DNA from: Megaustenia siamemsis
Lineage: Eukaryota > Mollusca > Gastropoda > Stylommatophora > Ariophantidae
Reading direction: 5' to 3'
NCBI GenBank assembly: GCA_032433765.1
Contig: JAVIAB010000024.1
Location: 13,348,578 to 13,412,577, forward strand
Length of the DNA stretch: 64,000 nt
Position numbers and translations under genes: made by a program. The notes beneath the pieces were generated by a model. The model saw nothing but the letters and a program-made list of their open reading frames with translations. It made no database searches and was not told the DNA's origin. Numbering within the stretch: position 1 is the stretch's first letter; each line of letters opens with the position of its first letter. Positions 45,105-55,479 of this stretch are shown here, one piece after another.

Positions 45105-45600
45105 ATCGCCGTCGCCATTAAGTGCCGTCTCCGCATCGAAGGTTGGCTGCCGTGGAGCATCATTCCGCTCTGTCTTTTGCTTTGATGGTGCAGGTTGTCA
45201 TAGGCCGATTTGTCCATCTTTGATTTTACTCGTCCAAGTTAGTCTTCGTCTGCTTCTGCCTACTTTACTTTGTGTTTTTACTTTCCAAGATTACCTTTAG
45301 TAGGCTGTTGTGTCTTTTAACATGCCACAGCAATCTCATTTGTACTGTTTGAATTGTGTTTAGTAGTTCTCTTTTCATTTTTAGTTGTTTTAAAATTTAT
45401 ATTTGTTTGTTTTCATTTCTTCCCGTCCAGTTCGTCATATTCTTCTATAAATCCACATTTCAAAGGCTTCAATTTTTTTTTCTCGGTTTTCTTGTCTAAT
45501 AGAATAATTGTCTTATGTCATGTTTCTGCACCATACAGGAATGTTGAGAAGATATAACATTTTGCTATTCTAAGTTTTACCCCTGGTGTTCTTGTGACAA
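45105..45600 (-). mobile_element. LINE family 2
   Basis: Minus-strand family 2 from the LRCGDGT-like end (45117) through GHVKRHNSLLKV and the WIYRRI region. A ~20-bp insert interrupts it near 45500. Confidence 0.8.
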
Positions 45601-46155
45601 CTTCATGCTGTATTTCAATGCCTCCCTTCTTTTAGAATGTACATATTATCCACTTTCAAAACCATGATATCTACCGCTTATACAAACCGATACTAAAGAC
45701 ACAGCTACATCACCCATTGATCTTCCAGATTTGACCAAAACATAAATATCTGTTATCGCCTAAGAATCTCGGGATCTAGCTGTCAGTGTTTCCTTTACTA
45801 AAACATAAACAGCTTCCAGGCCTACTACCGCGATTCCTCACCAACCTCGACACTAAAGACAAAGCTGCATAACCCTTTTAATCTCTCAGAATTCCAGAAA
45901 GCTGAAAGGACTGCTATTGTCTAAGTCTGCGGACGTCAAACAATTTTTGGTTAACGGAGCCCTAGCTCTGAATCACAAAGCACTGTAACAGCACCTTATA
46001 TTAATACTATTTTAAAAAATCGTATTTTAAAGTTATTTTAACGGAATAGTTAACATGTTATATTGATTTCAGAGGTAATTAAAATAACATTTTGGGTATA
46101 AAATTAAGAGATCGGTGGCAATTTTGTGAATTAAATTTTAAAATAAATAACATAA
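45601..46155. other. No gene recognised
   Basis: Unique-looking sequence. One good acceptor-like site (TTTTAATCTCTCAG, near 45880) has no donor at a plausible distance. Confidence 0.35.
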
Positions 46156-46159
46156 TTAA

Positions 46160-46863
46160 CTCTTTCTGCATGTTTTGTAGCACTGTGTGCCGTGCCGATT
46201 TCGGTAGCGTAGCTTCCGACTCACTGTGCGCCATGCCGATTTCGGTAGCGTACGCTCCGACTCACTGTACACCATGCCGATTTCGACAGCGTACGCTCCG
46301 ACGCACTGTACACCATGCCGATTTCGGTAGCGTACGCTCCGACGCACTGTACACCATGCCGATTTCGGTAGCGTACGCTCCGACTCACTGTACACCATGC
46401 CGATTTCGACAGCGTACGCTCCGACGCACTGTACACCATGCCGATTTCGGTATCGTACGCTCCGACTCACTGTACACCATGCCGATTTCGGTATCGTACG
46501 CTCCGACTCACTGTACGCCATGCCGATTTCGACAGCGTACGCTCCGACGCACTGTACGCCATGCCGATTTCGACAGCGTACGCTCCGACGCACTGTGCGC
46601 CATGCCGATTTCGACAGCGTACGCTCCGACGCACTGTGCGCCATGCTCAATTTTATTAGTATGATCGCCATTAAACTATATTCTTTTTACATGTCATCTT
46701 GATATTGTTGAAATCTAATACCTTGTTCAATTATCTAAATATTCATATATAATGTGTTATATGTTAGATAAATATAAATATGTAGATTGATTCTTAAAAC
46801 CATGAACATTTAGCTCTGAAATCGCTCCCGTTGCGTCGATGAAAGTCTTCCCTACAGAAAGAG
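46160..46863 (+). mobile_element. TTAA-flanked non-autonomous DNA element, copy 3
   Basis: TTAA lies at 46156-46159 and 46864-46867. The ends CTCTTTCTGCATG and (reverse) CTCTTTCTGTAGG match at 11 of 13 positions. The right half aligns with copy 2 (GAAATCTAATACCTTGTTCA). The left half is expanded by a 41-bp minisatellite. Confidence 0.8.
46190..46645. repeat. 41-bp minisatellite inside TTAA element copy 3 (~11 units)
   Basis: The unit contains ATGCCGATTTCGGTAGCGTA and CTCCGACTCACTG. The other copies have the equivalent stretch once (for example ATGCCGATTTTGGTCATG in copy 1, minus strand). It creates open frames of up to 190 residues on both strands that are not genes. It is CpG-rich relative to its surroundings. 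Confidence 0.9.
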
Positions 46864-47094
46864 TTAAATGATATTCATTGTGATATTTGTATCCTGTAAC
46901 AAGTCAATGGAAAGAATGAACTTATATCATGCTCATTAGGTCTTCAAATCTGGTCACAAGTTTGAAAATTGCTATTCTAATCTCTTTCTCATCGTCCCAA
47001 TGTGATCTGTATTTGGTTTTGATGGCTGTCAATGCTGAAAACTCGGTCACGCATAAGTAGGTCGTCCCAAAAGAAATTAAAACTCTTATGGTCT

Positions 47095-47463
47095 TCTTTC
47101 ATTGGAGTCTATAGAAATGTGGTTTTACAGAAGAATGTTGAGAATACCATGGACAGCTAAGAAGAGTAATTAAAACGTGCTAAAAGAGGCCAACGCAAAA
47201 ATAGAGCTAATTTCCAATATTAGGGAGTAGCAATCATCATTTTTGGTCATGTAATGAGTATAGAACAGCTGGAATATATTGTAACAAATGAGAAAATTGA
47301 GGGACGAAGAGATAGAGGAAAGCAAAGAGAAAAAGATACCAGACAGCTTAAGAGAATGGCTTGAAGAAGGTCAACAACAGACACGATAAATAACTGTCGT
47401 GATCGGAAGTTGTGGAGCGACATGATCACCTACGCCAGCAGGCCTTGCACTTGATGATGATAA
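47095..47463 (+). mobile_element. LINE family 1, 5'-truncated
   Basis: From SLESIEMWFYRRMLRIPWTA-like coding to the YASRP-like end and GATGATGATAATG. Frameshifts near 47220 and 47370 break it. Confidence 0.8.
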
Positions 47464-47533
47464 TGGTCTTCTTGCCTACCTCTAGGTATTCTTGTTTGAC
47501 AAAGCTCCAATGACAAGAGGGAAAGAGAGATCT

Positions 47534-47925
47534 AGAGAAATAATATAGAGAGCTTAACATTGTGGTAAAACAGTGGGGAAGTGATGAGTTGTTCTTGAGG
47601 TTTGAGAAATAATATTAGAGAACTTAACATTGTGGTAAAACAGTGGGGAAGTTGATGAGTTGTTCTGTGGGTTGAGGTTTGTAGAGAAATAATATTAGAG
47701 AACTTAACATTGTGGTAAAACAGTGGGGAAGTTGATGAGTTGTTCTGTGGGTTGAGGTTTGTGGAGAAATAATATTAGAGAACTTAACATTGTGGTAAAA
47801 CAGTGGGTAAGTTGATGAGTTGTTCTGTGGGTTGAGGTTTGTAGAGAAATAATATTAGAGAACTTAACATTGTGGTAAAACAGTGGGTAAGTTGATGAGT
47901 TGTACTGTGGGTTGAGGTTGTTGAG
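47534..47925. repeat. 80-bp minisatellite (~5 units)
   Basis: The unit contains ATAATATTAGAGAACTTAAC and GTTGATGAGTTGTTCTG. The first unit is shortened. Variation is very low apart from GGGGAAG/GGGTAAG. Confidence 0.9.
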
Positions 47926-48021
47926 AAACATCACCTACGCCGGACACGGCACTTAATAATGTTCGCAGAGCCCCTATGAGACGCTTGTGGAGCACCAGGG
48001 CTCCACGGAGTTTGACGAGCA

Positions 48022-48160
48022 TGGTTGGGTGTTTAAAATAGGCTTTATGAACATATTTGTATGCGATTATTTGCCTTGACCTTTTTATGAACAGTGAACG
48101 ATTTCAGAATAAACTATCTCAATAATAAAGTGTTGGCTCAACATAAGTGTCTTATTATCA
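48022..48160. repeat. Repeat family D copy (intron-like flank)
   Basis: AATAGGCTTTATGAACA to AATAAAGTGTTGGCTCAACA recurs at 61318-61446, where it lies directly after candidate microexon 11. Upstream of 48022 is an open GC-richer stretch (47965-48018, SPYETLVEHQGSTEFDEH) after CGCAG. It lacks a good donor, so I do not call it an exon. Confidence 0.6.
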
Positions 48161-48767
48161 AAGATACACTCTCAGTTTTGCACTCTTTGTTCAACCAAGC
48201 TTGCAGACCGGCTATAACACCTGGCCGTATGTTGATCACGATGTTCTAAATAATTCATTTCTAAAATGAAACGAAAATTGTTGGGAAAATTGTTCGTGCA
48301 TTTACGATGAATGCAAAATATGAACAACTGCATACATGTTGTCTTTATTGTTGCTGACTATGTTATATATAACAATGAAGTTGAGTGGTTTATACAAACA
48401 TTTTGTGTAATCTTCCAGATTTATCTCTATTTATATCTTTATCAACATTGTAACTGTTACTGAGATAAACATGTAACATTCTTCATAAACAAGCATAACA
48501 GAGCTGCATTTGTTTTCAAATAGTTTCACTTAGTATTTTGAAACAGTTCAATGCTATATAGAATGATTCAAATATTATTTTGTCTACAGTGTATACACAT
48601 TTCCACATCTATTTGATCTATCTAAGACTGGAGTTATAAAAGTCGTTTATTATTTGAAGAACTATGATTTAATTATATCTGATACACTAAATGAAACAAA
48701 CAATAGTTTACACAAAATTGATTCACAAAATGATTTCTGTATTTAATATTTAACCACTTTTTTCCAG

Positions 48768-48779
48768 TTGATGTATCAG
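48768..48779 (+). CDS. Candidate microexon 8 (12 bp, LMYQ)
   Basis: A strong acceptor (AACCACTTTTTTCCAG) and the donor CAG/GTAATT enclose only 12 bp. The shortest candidate and therefore the least certain. The surrounding 48161-48886 has no recognised repeat. Confidence 0.4.
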
Positions 48780-48886
48780 GTAATTTATTCATCTTTATTA
48801 CATTACTATTGTTACTATTGCTATTAATAGTATTATTAATATTTTATTATTACTATTATTATTATTATTATTACAACAAAAAGTCA

Positions 48887-49290
48887 TATCAACATTCGTG
48901 TATGGTACAGAAATATGAGCTTTAGACAAGAAAACAGAACAGAAAATTGAAGCTTTTGAAATAATGTGGATTCAGAGAAGAATAGGAAACAATTGGATGA
49001 AAGGAAAAGAAAACAAAAGATGAAGTCTTAAAACAACTAAAAATGAAAAGAGAACTACTAAAACAAAGTGAAACAAGACATACGATTATTATGGTATGTT
49101 AAAAGTAATCTTGGAAGGGGAAATACAATGTAAAAGAGGCAAAGGCAGACCATGACTAACATAGACGAGTTGCATCAAACGATGGACAGGCAGCCTATGA
49201 CAACTTGCATCATCAAAGGAAAAGACAGAGTAGAATGGCGCTCCATGGTAGCCAACCTTCGATGCGGAGAATGCACTCAATGATGATGAG
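48887..49290 (+). mobile_element. LINE family 2, decayed
   Basis: It encodes WMKGKENKR- and TKDEVLKQLKMKREL-like pieces and ends GCACTCAATGATGATGA. Much of the GHVKR...LLKV region is deleted. Confidence 0.75.
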
Positions 49291-49686
49291 TATTATTAAT
49301 ATAATTATTAATAGTTTATGCCTTTTAGCAACCTGTGGAGCACATGTCTTAAGGAAACACAAGACACGCTGTTCTGTTATGCATGAAAGATCTCTCCAAG
49401 TCATCCTAATATTGTATATTCCCCAAATTGCGAAGGAATTTATTTGTATTTATTATGCAAATAGAGATTAACAATCAACGTTCGCAAAAATTAAAAGCTA
49501 TGAAGAATATGTGACACAGTTGCAGCTAAATAGTAACATTAAAATTACTGAGGGCATGTATCTTCCCGATGGCTAAAATGGTTATCAAGCATGGACAATC
49601 TCGCAGCAAGGAAGACAGATCCATTTATTCGAAACAAAATGCTAGAGGAAAATACTTAAGATACGTTGGATAATGAAAAAGAGCAA

Positions 49687-50605
49687 CGGAGAAATATTAA
49701 AGGACAAAGATTTGGCTTATATACTCCATTCAACAGAAGAAATATTAAAGGACAAAGATTTGGCTTATATACTCCATTCAACAGAAGAAATATTAAAGGA
49801 CAAAGATTTGGCTTATATACTCCATTCAACAGAAGAAATATTAAAGGACAAAGATTTGGCTTATATACTCCATTCAACAGAAGAAATATTAAAGGACAAA
49901 GATTTGGCTTATATACTCCATTCAACAGAAGAAATATTAAAGGACAAAGATTTGGCTTATATACTCCATTCAACAGAAGAAATATTAAAGGACAAAGATT
50001 TGGCTTATATACTCCATTCAACAGAAGAAATATTAAAGGACAAAGATTTGGCTTATATACTCCATTCAACAGAAGAAATATTAAAGGACAAAGATTTGGC
50101 TTATATACTCCATTCAACAGAAGAAATATTAAAGGACAAAGATTTGGCTTATATACTCCATTCAACAGAAGAAATATTAAAGGACAAAGATTTGGCTTAT
50201 ATACTCCATTCAACAGAAGAAATATTAAAGGACAAAGATTTGGCTTATATACTCCATTCAACAGAAGAAATATTAAAGGACAAAGATTTGGCTTATATAC
50301 TCCAGTCAACAGAAGAAATATTAAAGGACAAAGATTTGGCTTATATACTCCATTCAACAGAAGAAATATTAAAGGACAAAGATTTGGCTTATATACTCCA
50401 TTCAACAGAAGAAATATTAAAGGACAAAGATTTGGCTTATATACTCCATTCAACAGAAGAAATATTAAAGGACAAAGATTTGGCTTATATACTCCAGTCA
50501 ACAGAAGAAATATTAAAGGACAAAGATTTGGCTTATATACTCCAGTCAACAGAAGAAATATTAAAGGACAAAGATTTGGCTTATATACTCCAGTCAACAG
50601 AAGAA
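49687..50605. repeat. 48-bp minisatellite, 19 nearly identical units
   Basis: The unit contains GAAATATTAAAGGACAAAGA and CTTATATACTCCATTCAAC. The only visible variation is a T-to-G change (CCATTC/CCAGTC) in four units at 50303, 50495, 50543 and 50591. The 16-codon period leaves three frames open (for example RRNIKGQRFGLYTPFN and EILKDKDLAYILHSTE). It is a strikingly young, homogeneous array. Right after it comes a LINE C-terminus. Confidence 0.95.
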
Positions 50606-50830
50606 ATTAATTACTATGGCCAAGACAAAAGACACAGAGAGCTGGAAAGAACAATAATGAAAGACATGGTTCCTGAACAGTGGTTACAGGGGCAGACCAA
50701 GAAAGAAGGTGGTTTCAAGACATCACCTTGAACAATGACAAGAGAATAAGTGGGAGATCTGGCTAGAAACAACGATTTTTTCAAACAGGCTGTGGGTAAC
50801 GTTCTCCAAAGGACATAACACCTGGTTATG
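50606..50830 (+). mobile_element. LINE C-terminal remnant after the 48-bp array
   Basis: It reads GQDKRHRELERTIMKDMVPE and QGQTKKEGGFKTSP before a stop. This is the usual post-RT pattern (basic HV/GQ..RH, then GRP..R..) of many LINEs but none of families 1-4. It is in frame with one of the array frames, so the array may have grown from LINE coding sequence. Confidence 0.6.
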
Positions 50831-50994
50831 ATGCAAAACGAGAGCCTAGAGATTGTTTATAGGTTTGCAAATATTAAAGGTTAAAAGTGATCACTTATTT
50901 TTGTTTTTGTGATAGCTAAAATTATAATACGGAAAAATATAAGTGAGCCTTAATTGTGATACTATTATAAAATTCACTGTTACTGTTAATGAGT

Positions 50995-51235
50995 TATTTG
51001 CGGGTCATCATCATTGCACTCTGGACATGCCCATAGGTGCTCAGATCCCCTCCTCAACAAGTCTCGCAGTGTCCAGCGACTGACGACTCCAGTTCTGTGA
51101 TGGTTGATAAGTCTTCTTACACGCCCACTAAGTTTCTCATTTCTGGCTGTGCCCATCTCTTTCATCGGAAAGAGTGACGTGGATATGTGGTTGCCCAATT
51201 CTTGTGCTATTCCCACATCTCGGAGGGATCACTGA
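50995..51235 (-). repeat. Interspersed repeat family E, longest copy
   Basis: The minus strand has a 76-codon open stretch containing TGVVSRWTLRDLLRRGSEHL followed by WACPECNDDDP. A CPEC motif alone does not establish a zinc-binding domain. It is probably a fragment of a mobile element. Confidence 0.45.
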
Positions 51236-51288
51236 TGATGTCCCGCCTGATCTCTTGTTTTACATTTACTGTACAAGAATATGGTCTT

Positions 51289-51890
51289 AACTACCATGTG
51301 CACAGTTAAGATATGAGACCCAATAATCGCGTTAATGCTTCTATATATAACTACCATGTGCACAGTTAAGATATGAGACCCAATAATCGCGTTAATGCTT
51401 CTATATATAACTACCATGTGCACAGTTAAGACTTGAGACCCAATAATCGCGTTAATGCTGCTATATATAACTACCATGTGCACAGTTAAGACATGAGACC
51501 CAATAATCGCGTTAATGCTGCTATATTTAACTACCATGTGCACAGTTAAGACATGAGACCCAATAGTCGCGTTAATGCTTCTATATATAACTACCATGTG
51601 CACAGTTAAGACATGAGACCCAATAATCGTGTTAATGCTTCTATATATAACTACCATGTGCACAGTTAAGACATGAGACCCAATAATCGCGTTAATGCTT
51701 ATATATATAACTACCATGTGCACAGTTAAGACATGAGACCCAATAATCGTGTTAATGCTTCTATATTTAACTACCATGTGCACAGTTAAGACATGAGACC
51801 CAATAATCGCGTTAATGCTTCTATATTTAACTACCATGTGCACAGTTAAGATATGAGACCCAATAATCGTGTTAATGCTTCTATACACAT
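51289..51890. repeat. 60-bp minisatellite (10 units, exact period)
   Basis: Every unit is 60 bp (CTACCATGTGCACAGTTAAG to CTTCTATATATAA) with only point differences and no indels. The minus strand has an open frame of 20-residue repeats (for example SHVLTVHMVVIYRSINAIIG) extending into the right flank (262 residues in all). Lack of indels would fit either youth or selection. I favour youth. Confidence 0.95.
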
Positions 51891-51964
51891 TTGTATATAA
51901 AAATGGATACAACGATTTTATGTTTAAAAAGAAGAGGACATTAAAATAATCGATTGAAAGAAAT

Positions 51965-53612
51965 TCGCAACAGCAGCAGGCTACACGTTCCACTTCGAAG
52001 AGGATGTACTGACGCACTATTCACATTAAAACAGCTTGCAGAAAAAACGACAGAACACAATCAAAACGTATACATAGCCTACATTGACCAGGAAAAAGCA
52101 TTCGACTGAGTAAACAGAGAACAACTGTGGGAGATATTAACAACATACGGAGTAAGTCAACATCTAACCAACATTATTAAAAGTCTACGTCAACAGCAGC
52201 TGCAGGGTCAGAACAGCAGCAGGCTACACAAACCACTTCGAAGTTAGATCAGGTGTAAGACAGGGGTGCGTACTATCCCCCTACTGTTTATTACATACAT
52301 GGACTATATATGCAAGCTAGCCAACCCATCAGAGACAGGAGATCAACGAGCTTTTATTTGCAGAAGTTCAGGCACTAATACATGAAACAATAGAAGACCT
52401 ACAAGAACACTTGAACAAACTCAACAGCTCAGGCACAAAATACAACATGAAAATCAACATCAGCAAAACAGAAGTTAAGAATGTCGCCAAAGATAAACAG
52501 AACAGCAACATAACTATAAAAGGCAGACAACTAAAACAAGTAGAGGAATTCAAATACCTAGGAAGTATAGTGATATACGACAATTCACAAACAGCAGAGA
52601 TAGACTCGAGATGCAAACCAAGCTTATCAAATCATTGGATAGCTATCACCACTATTGTCCAACAAGGAAGTAAATCTAGAGGCAAAACGGACACTACAAT
52701 ATAATCTTCATCCCAACGTTGTGCTACCAATGCCATACCTGTACCCTAGATGCAAGAACAATAAGAAAAATAACCTCTACTGTGATGAAATGTGTTAGAT
52801 GAATGACAGCAAAACAGTCTGAGAGACAAGATCAGAAATGAAGAACTGAGGGAAAAAGCTAAGAATAGCCCCCGCCATAGAATATATAAAGAAACAACAG
52901 ATTAAATGGTTTGACAACGTGATAAGGCAGAGTGATCAAAGCAAAACATGACGAGCCCCCCCCCCCCAATAAACGTTGAGAGAACACCAGACCCAAGGGT
53001 CGACCACGAAAAAGAGGATCCATGAAATATTAGAAGCACTAGGAAACATAACAGCAGCAGAAGCAAACAGAAGAGCAAAAGATGGATTGGTGAAATATTA
53101 GAAGCACTAGGAAACATAACAGCAGCAGAAGCAAACAGAAGAGCAAAAGATGGATTGATGAAATATTAGAAGCACTAGGAAACATAACAGCAGCAGAAGC
53201 AAACAGAAGAGCAAAAGATGGATTGATGAAATATTAGAAACACTAGGAAACATAACAGCTGGAGAAGCAAACAGAAGAGCAAAAGATGGATTGATGAAAT
53301 ATTAGAAACACTAGGAAACATAACAGCAGCAGAAGCCAACAGAAGAGCAAAAGATGGATTGATGAAATATTAGAAACACTAGGAAACATAACAGCAGCAG
53401 AAGCAAACAGAAGAGCAAAAGATGGATTGATGAAATATTAGAAACACTAGGAAACATAACAGCAGGAGAAGCAAACAGAAGAGCAAAAGATGGATTGATG
53501 AAATATTAGAAGCACTAGGAAACATAACAGCAGGAGAAGCCAACAGAAGAGCAAAAGACCACAAATTATATCTCCCCTTGATGCTGACAGGCAAATGAGG
53601 ATGGAAAGAGAA
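51965..53612 (+). mobile_element. LINE family 4 with an internal 68-bp array
   Basis: It encodes GCTDALFTLKQLAEKTT, a damaged D.E.KAFD region, CVLSP-like and FADD-region remnants (the box is mutated at 52360), NITIKGRQLKQVEEFKYLGS and the C-terminus. The segment encoding DEILEALGNITAAEANRRAK has been amplified about eight times before the final copy resumes with KDHKLYLPL and a GAAGAAGAA tail. Confidence 0.88.
53015..53560. repeat. 68-bp array grown from LINE coding sequence
   Basis: The spacing of GATGGATTG (53081, 53149, ...) is 68 bp. The unit is the family 4 stretch between two AAAAGA hexamers that are 68 bp apart in the intact LINE (compare 31356 and 31424), which identifies the probable slippage points. 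Confidence 0.88.
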
Positions 53613-54142
53613 AGAGAAGAAGAATCAAATTATGTACAAAAAAAAACTTGCAAAATCTCAGCCTTTAATCATTAATTTGATACATAAAGTACACGAGTAA
53701 TAATGGTACACAGGTATTTATCTCACAGGAAAAATAGTGGAGGCTATTGTATATATGGCCCTTTTAGTCTTGTCAGACGGTCTAGTGGAGGCTATTGTGT
53801 ATATGGCCCTTTTCGTCTTGTCAGACGGTCTAATGGAGGCTATTGTGTATATGGCTCTTTTCGTCTTGTCAGACGGTCTAGTGGAGGCTATTGTGTATAT
53901 GGCCCTTTTCGTCTTGTCAGACGGTCTAGTGGAGGCTATTGTGTATATGGCCCTTTTCGTCTTGCCAGACGGTCTAGTGGAGGCTATTGTATATATGGGT
54001 CTTTTCGTCTTGCCAGACGGTCTAGTGGAGGCTATTGTGTATATGGCCCTTTTCGTCTTGTCAGACGGTCTAGTGAAGGCTATTGTGTATATGGCCCTTT
54101 TCGTCTTGTCAGACGGTCTAGTGGAGGCTATTGTATATATGG

Positions 54143-54873
54143 GAGCCAATGGTGGGTGTGCTAAACACTCCAAGGTATGGTGACAGCTTTACAAATAAAG
54201 AACACAACACAATACTGACGTTCGGCCTGTGGCCTTCTTCAGAATACAGGGACAACGACAACAAGCGGTGAAGCACAATTACTACATGTTAGATGATAAA
54301 GTGGAGGGCGAGGAAGTAGGATGCAAAAATAAGAAAGAGAGAAATGAATTTTACATGATGAGAGGTATGATGGGCGTCAAAATATATAAAATAGAAAAAG
54401 AGAGAGAAAAATGTATAATAAATTGTACTTAGCTGAGCTCAGAGCAGGGAGCAGGAAAACTGTAATCCGTGCTGAAACCAGTCGGAATTTCAGCACGGAT
54501 TACAGTTTTCCTGCTCCCTGCTCTGAGCTCAGCTAAGTACAATTTATTATACATTTTTCTCTCTCTTTTTCTATTTTATATATTTTGACGCCCATCATAC
54601 CTCTCATCATGTAAAATTCATTCTCTCTTTTCTTATTTTTGCATCCTACTTTCCTCGCCCTCCACTTTATCATCTAACATGTAGTAATTGTGCTTCACCG
54701 CTTGTTGTCGTTGTCCCTGTATTCTGAAGAAGGCCACAGGCCGAAACGTCAGTATTGTGTTGTGTTCTTTATTTGTAAAGCTGTCACCATACCTTGGAGT
54801 GTTTAGCACACCCCACCATTGGCTCCTTGCTACCAGCTTTACCGCAGCATTGCAATTATTTGCCTGTTCCCTA
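54143..54873. mobile_element. Large inverted-repeat retroelement, possibly Penelope-like and non-autonomous
   Basis: Arms 54143-54477 and 54488-54826 are nearly perfect reverse complements around a 10-base loop (CCAGTCGGAA), a hairpin of ~335 bp. A ~47-bp unpaired 3' part (TTTACCGCAGCATTGCAA to TTCCCTA) follows. The 12-bp TSD TTGTATATATGG lies at 54131-54142 and 54874-54885. Arms differ by a few point changes and indels, so this is not a trivial duplicate. Both arms contain a CTGAAGAAGGCC...GGCCGAA motif. The Penelope-like assignment rests on that motif, the 5'-truncated relative at 38836 and the TSDs; there is no coding sequence. Confidence 0.65.
54724..54750 (+). ncRNA. Hammerhead-ribozyme-like core motif
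   Basis: CTGAAGA, then stem GGCC-ACA-GGCC, then GAAAC and GTC, in the order of the hammerhead core (CUGANGA, helix II, GAAA, helix III, UH). Helix III would be just AC/GU with no loop, so single-molecule activity is doubtful. A dimeric form pairing the palindromic ACGT is conceivable. The mirrored motif in the left arm (54216-54243, minus strand) has lost two A residues of GAAAC. Hammerheads are known in Penelope-like elements; activity here is untested. Confidence 0.35.
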
Positions 54874-55479
54874 TTGTATATATGGCCCTTTTCGTCTTGC
54901 CAGACGGTCTAGTGGAGGCTATTGTATATATGGGTCTTTTCGTCTTGCCAGACGGTCTAGTGGAGGCTATTGTGTATATGGCCCTTTTCGTCTTGTCAGA
55001 CGGTCTAGTGAAGGCTATTGTGTATATGGCCCTTTTCGTCTTGTCAGACGGTCTAGTGGAGGCTATTGTGTATATGGCCCTTTTCGTCTTGTCAGACGGT
55101 CTAGTGGAGGCTATTTTGTATATGGCCCTTTTCGTCTTGTCAGACGGTCTAGTGAAGGCTATTGTGTATATGGCCCTTTTCGTCTTGTCAGACGGTCTAG
55201 TGGAGGCTATTGTGTATATGGCCCTTTTCGTCTTGTCAGACGGTCTAGTGGAGGCTATTGTGTATATGGCCCTTTTCGTCTTGCCAGACGGTCTAGTGGA
55301 GGCTATTGTGTATTTTTTTTAGGTTGTGTTTTTGTCGAACAGCTTCTCTCATGGCTAATCCTACCAATGTTTGACAAACACACGCGGTCACAGAATGAAC
55401 AAGTCAGGCCCACTGATCCACAGGGTTGTCCGTCCTTTTTCATAAGTCTTTTCTCTTCTAAGTTTTGCCTCAGCACAGT

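Larger units (their letters stand above)
53735..55312. repeat. 48-bp minisatellite interrupted by an inverted-repeat element
   Basis: The unit is GGAGGCTATTGTGTATATGG, then CCCTTTTCGTCTTG and TCAGACGGTCTAGT. The left part is 53735-54142 and the right part 54874-55312, both in the same orientation. Open 16-residue repeats (for example RSSGGYCVYGPFRLVR) occur in several frames and on both strands. The order of variant units at 53945-54142 is repeated at the start of the right part. Confidence 0.92.

Noticed and set aside
46092..46671. Cysteine- and arginine-rich open frames of 170-190 residues
   Set aside because: The 41-bp array inside a TTAA element cycles through three frames and opens both strands. 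It is not a cysteine-rich peptide gene.
47965..48018. Open GC-richer stretch (SPYETLVEHQGSTEFDEH) after a CGCAG
   Set aside because: It has no pyrimidine tract and the following GTTGGG is a poor donor. It may be a repeat remnant.
49656..50731. Three overlapping open frames of over 300 residues on both strands
   Set aside because: All are by-products of the 48-bp tandem array. No start context, domain or codon signal supports a protein.
50995..51235. Zinc-finger gene suggested by LWACPEC
   Set aside because: There is only one CxxC, no second pair, and the segment recurs as an interspersed repeat.
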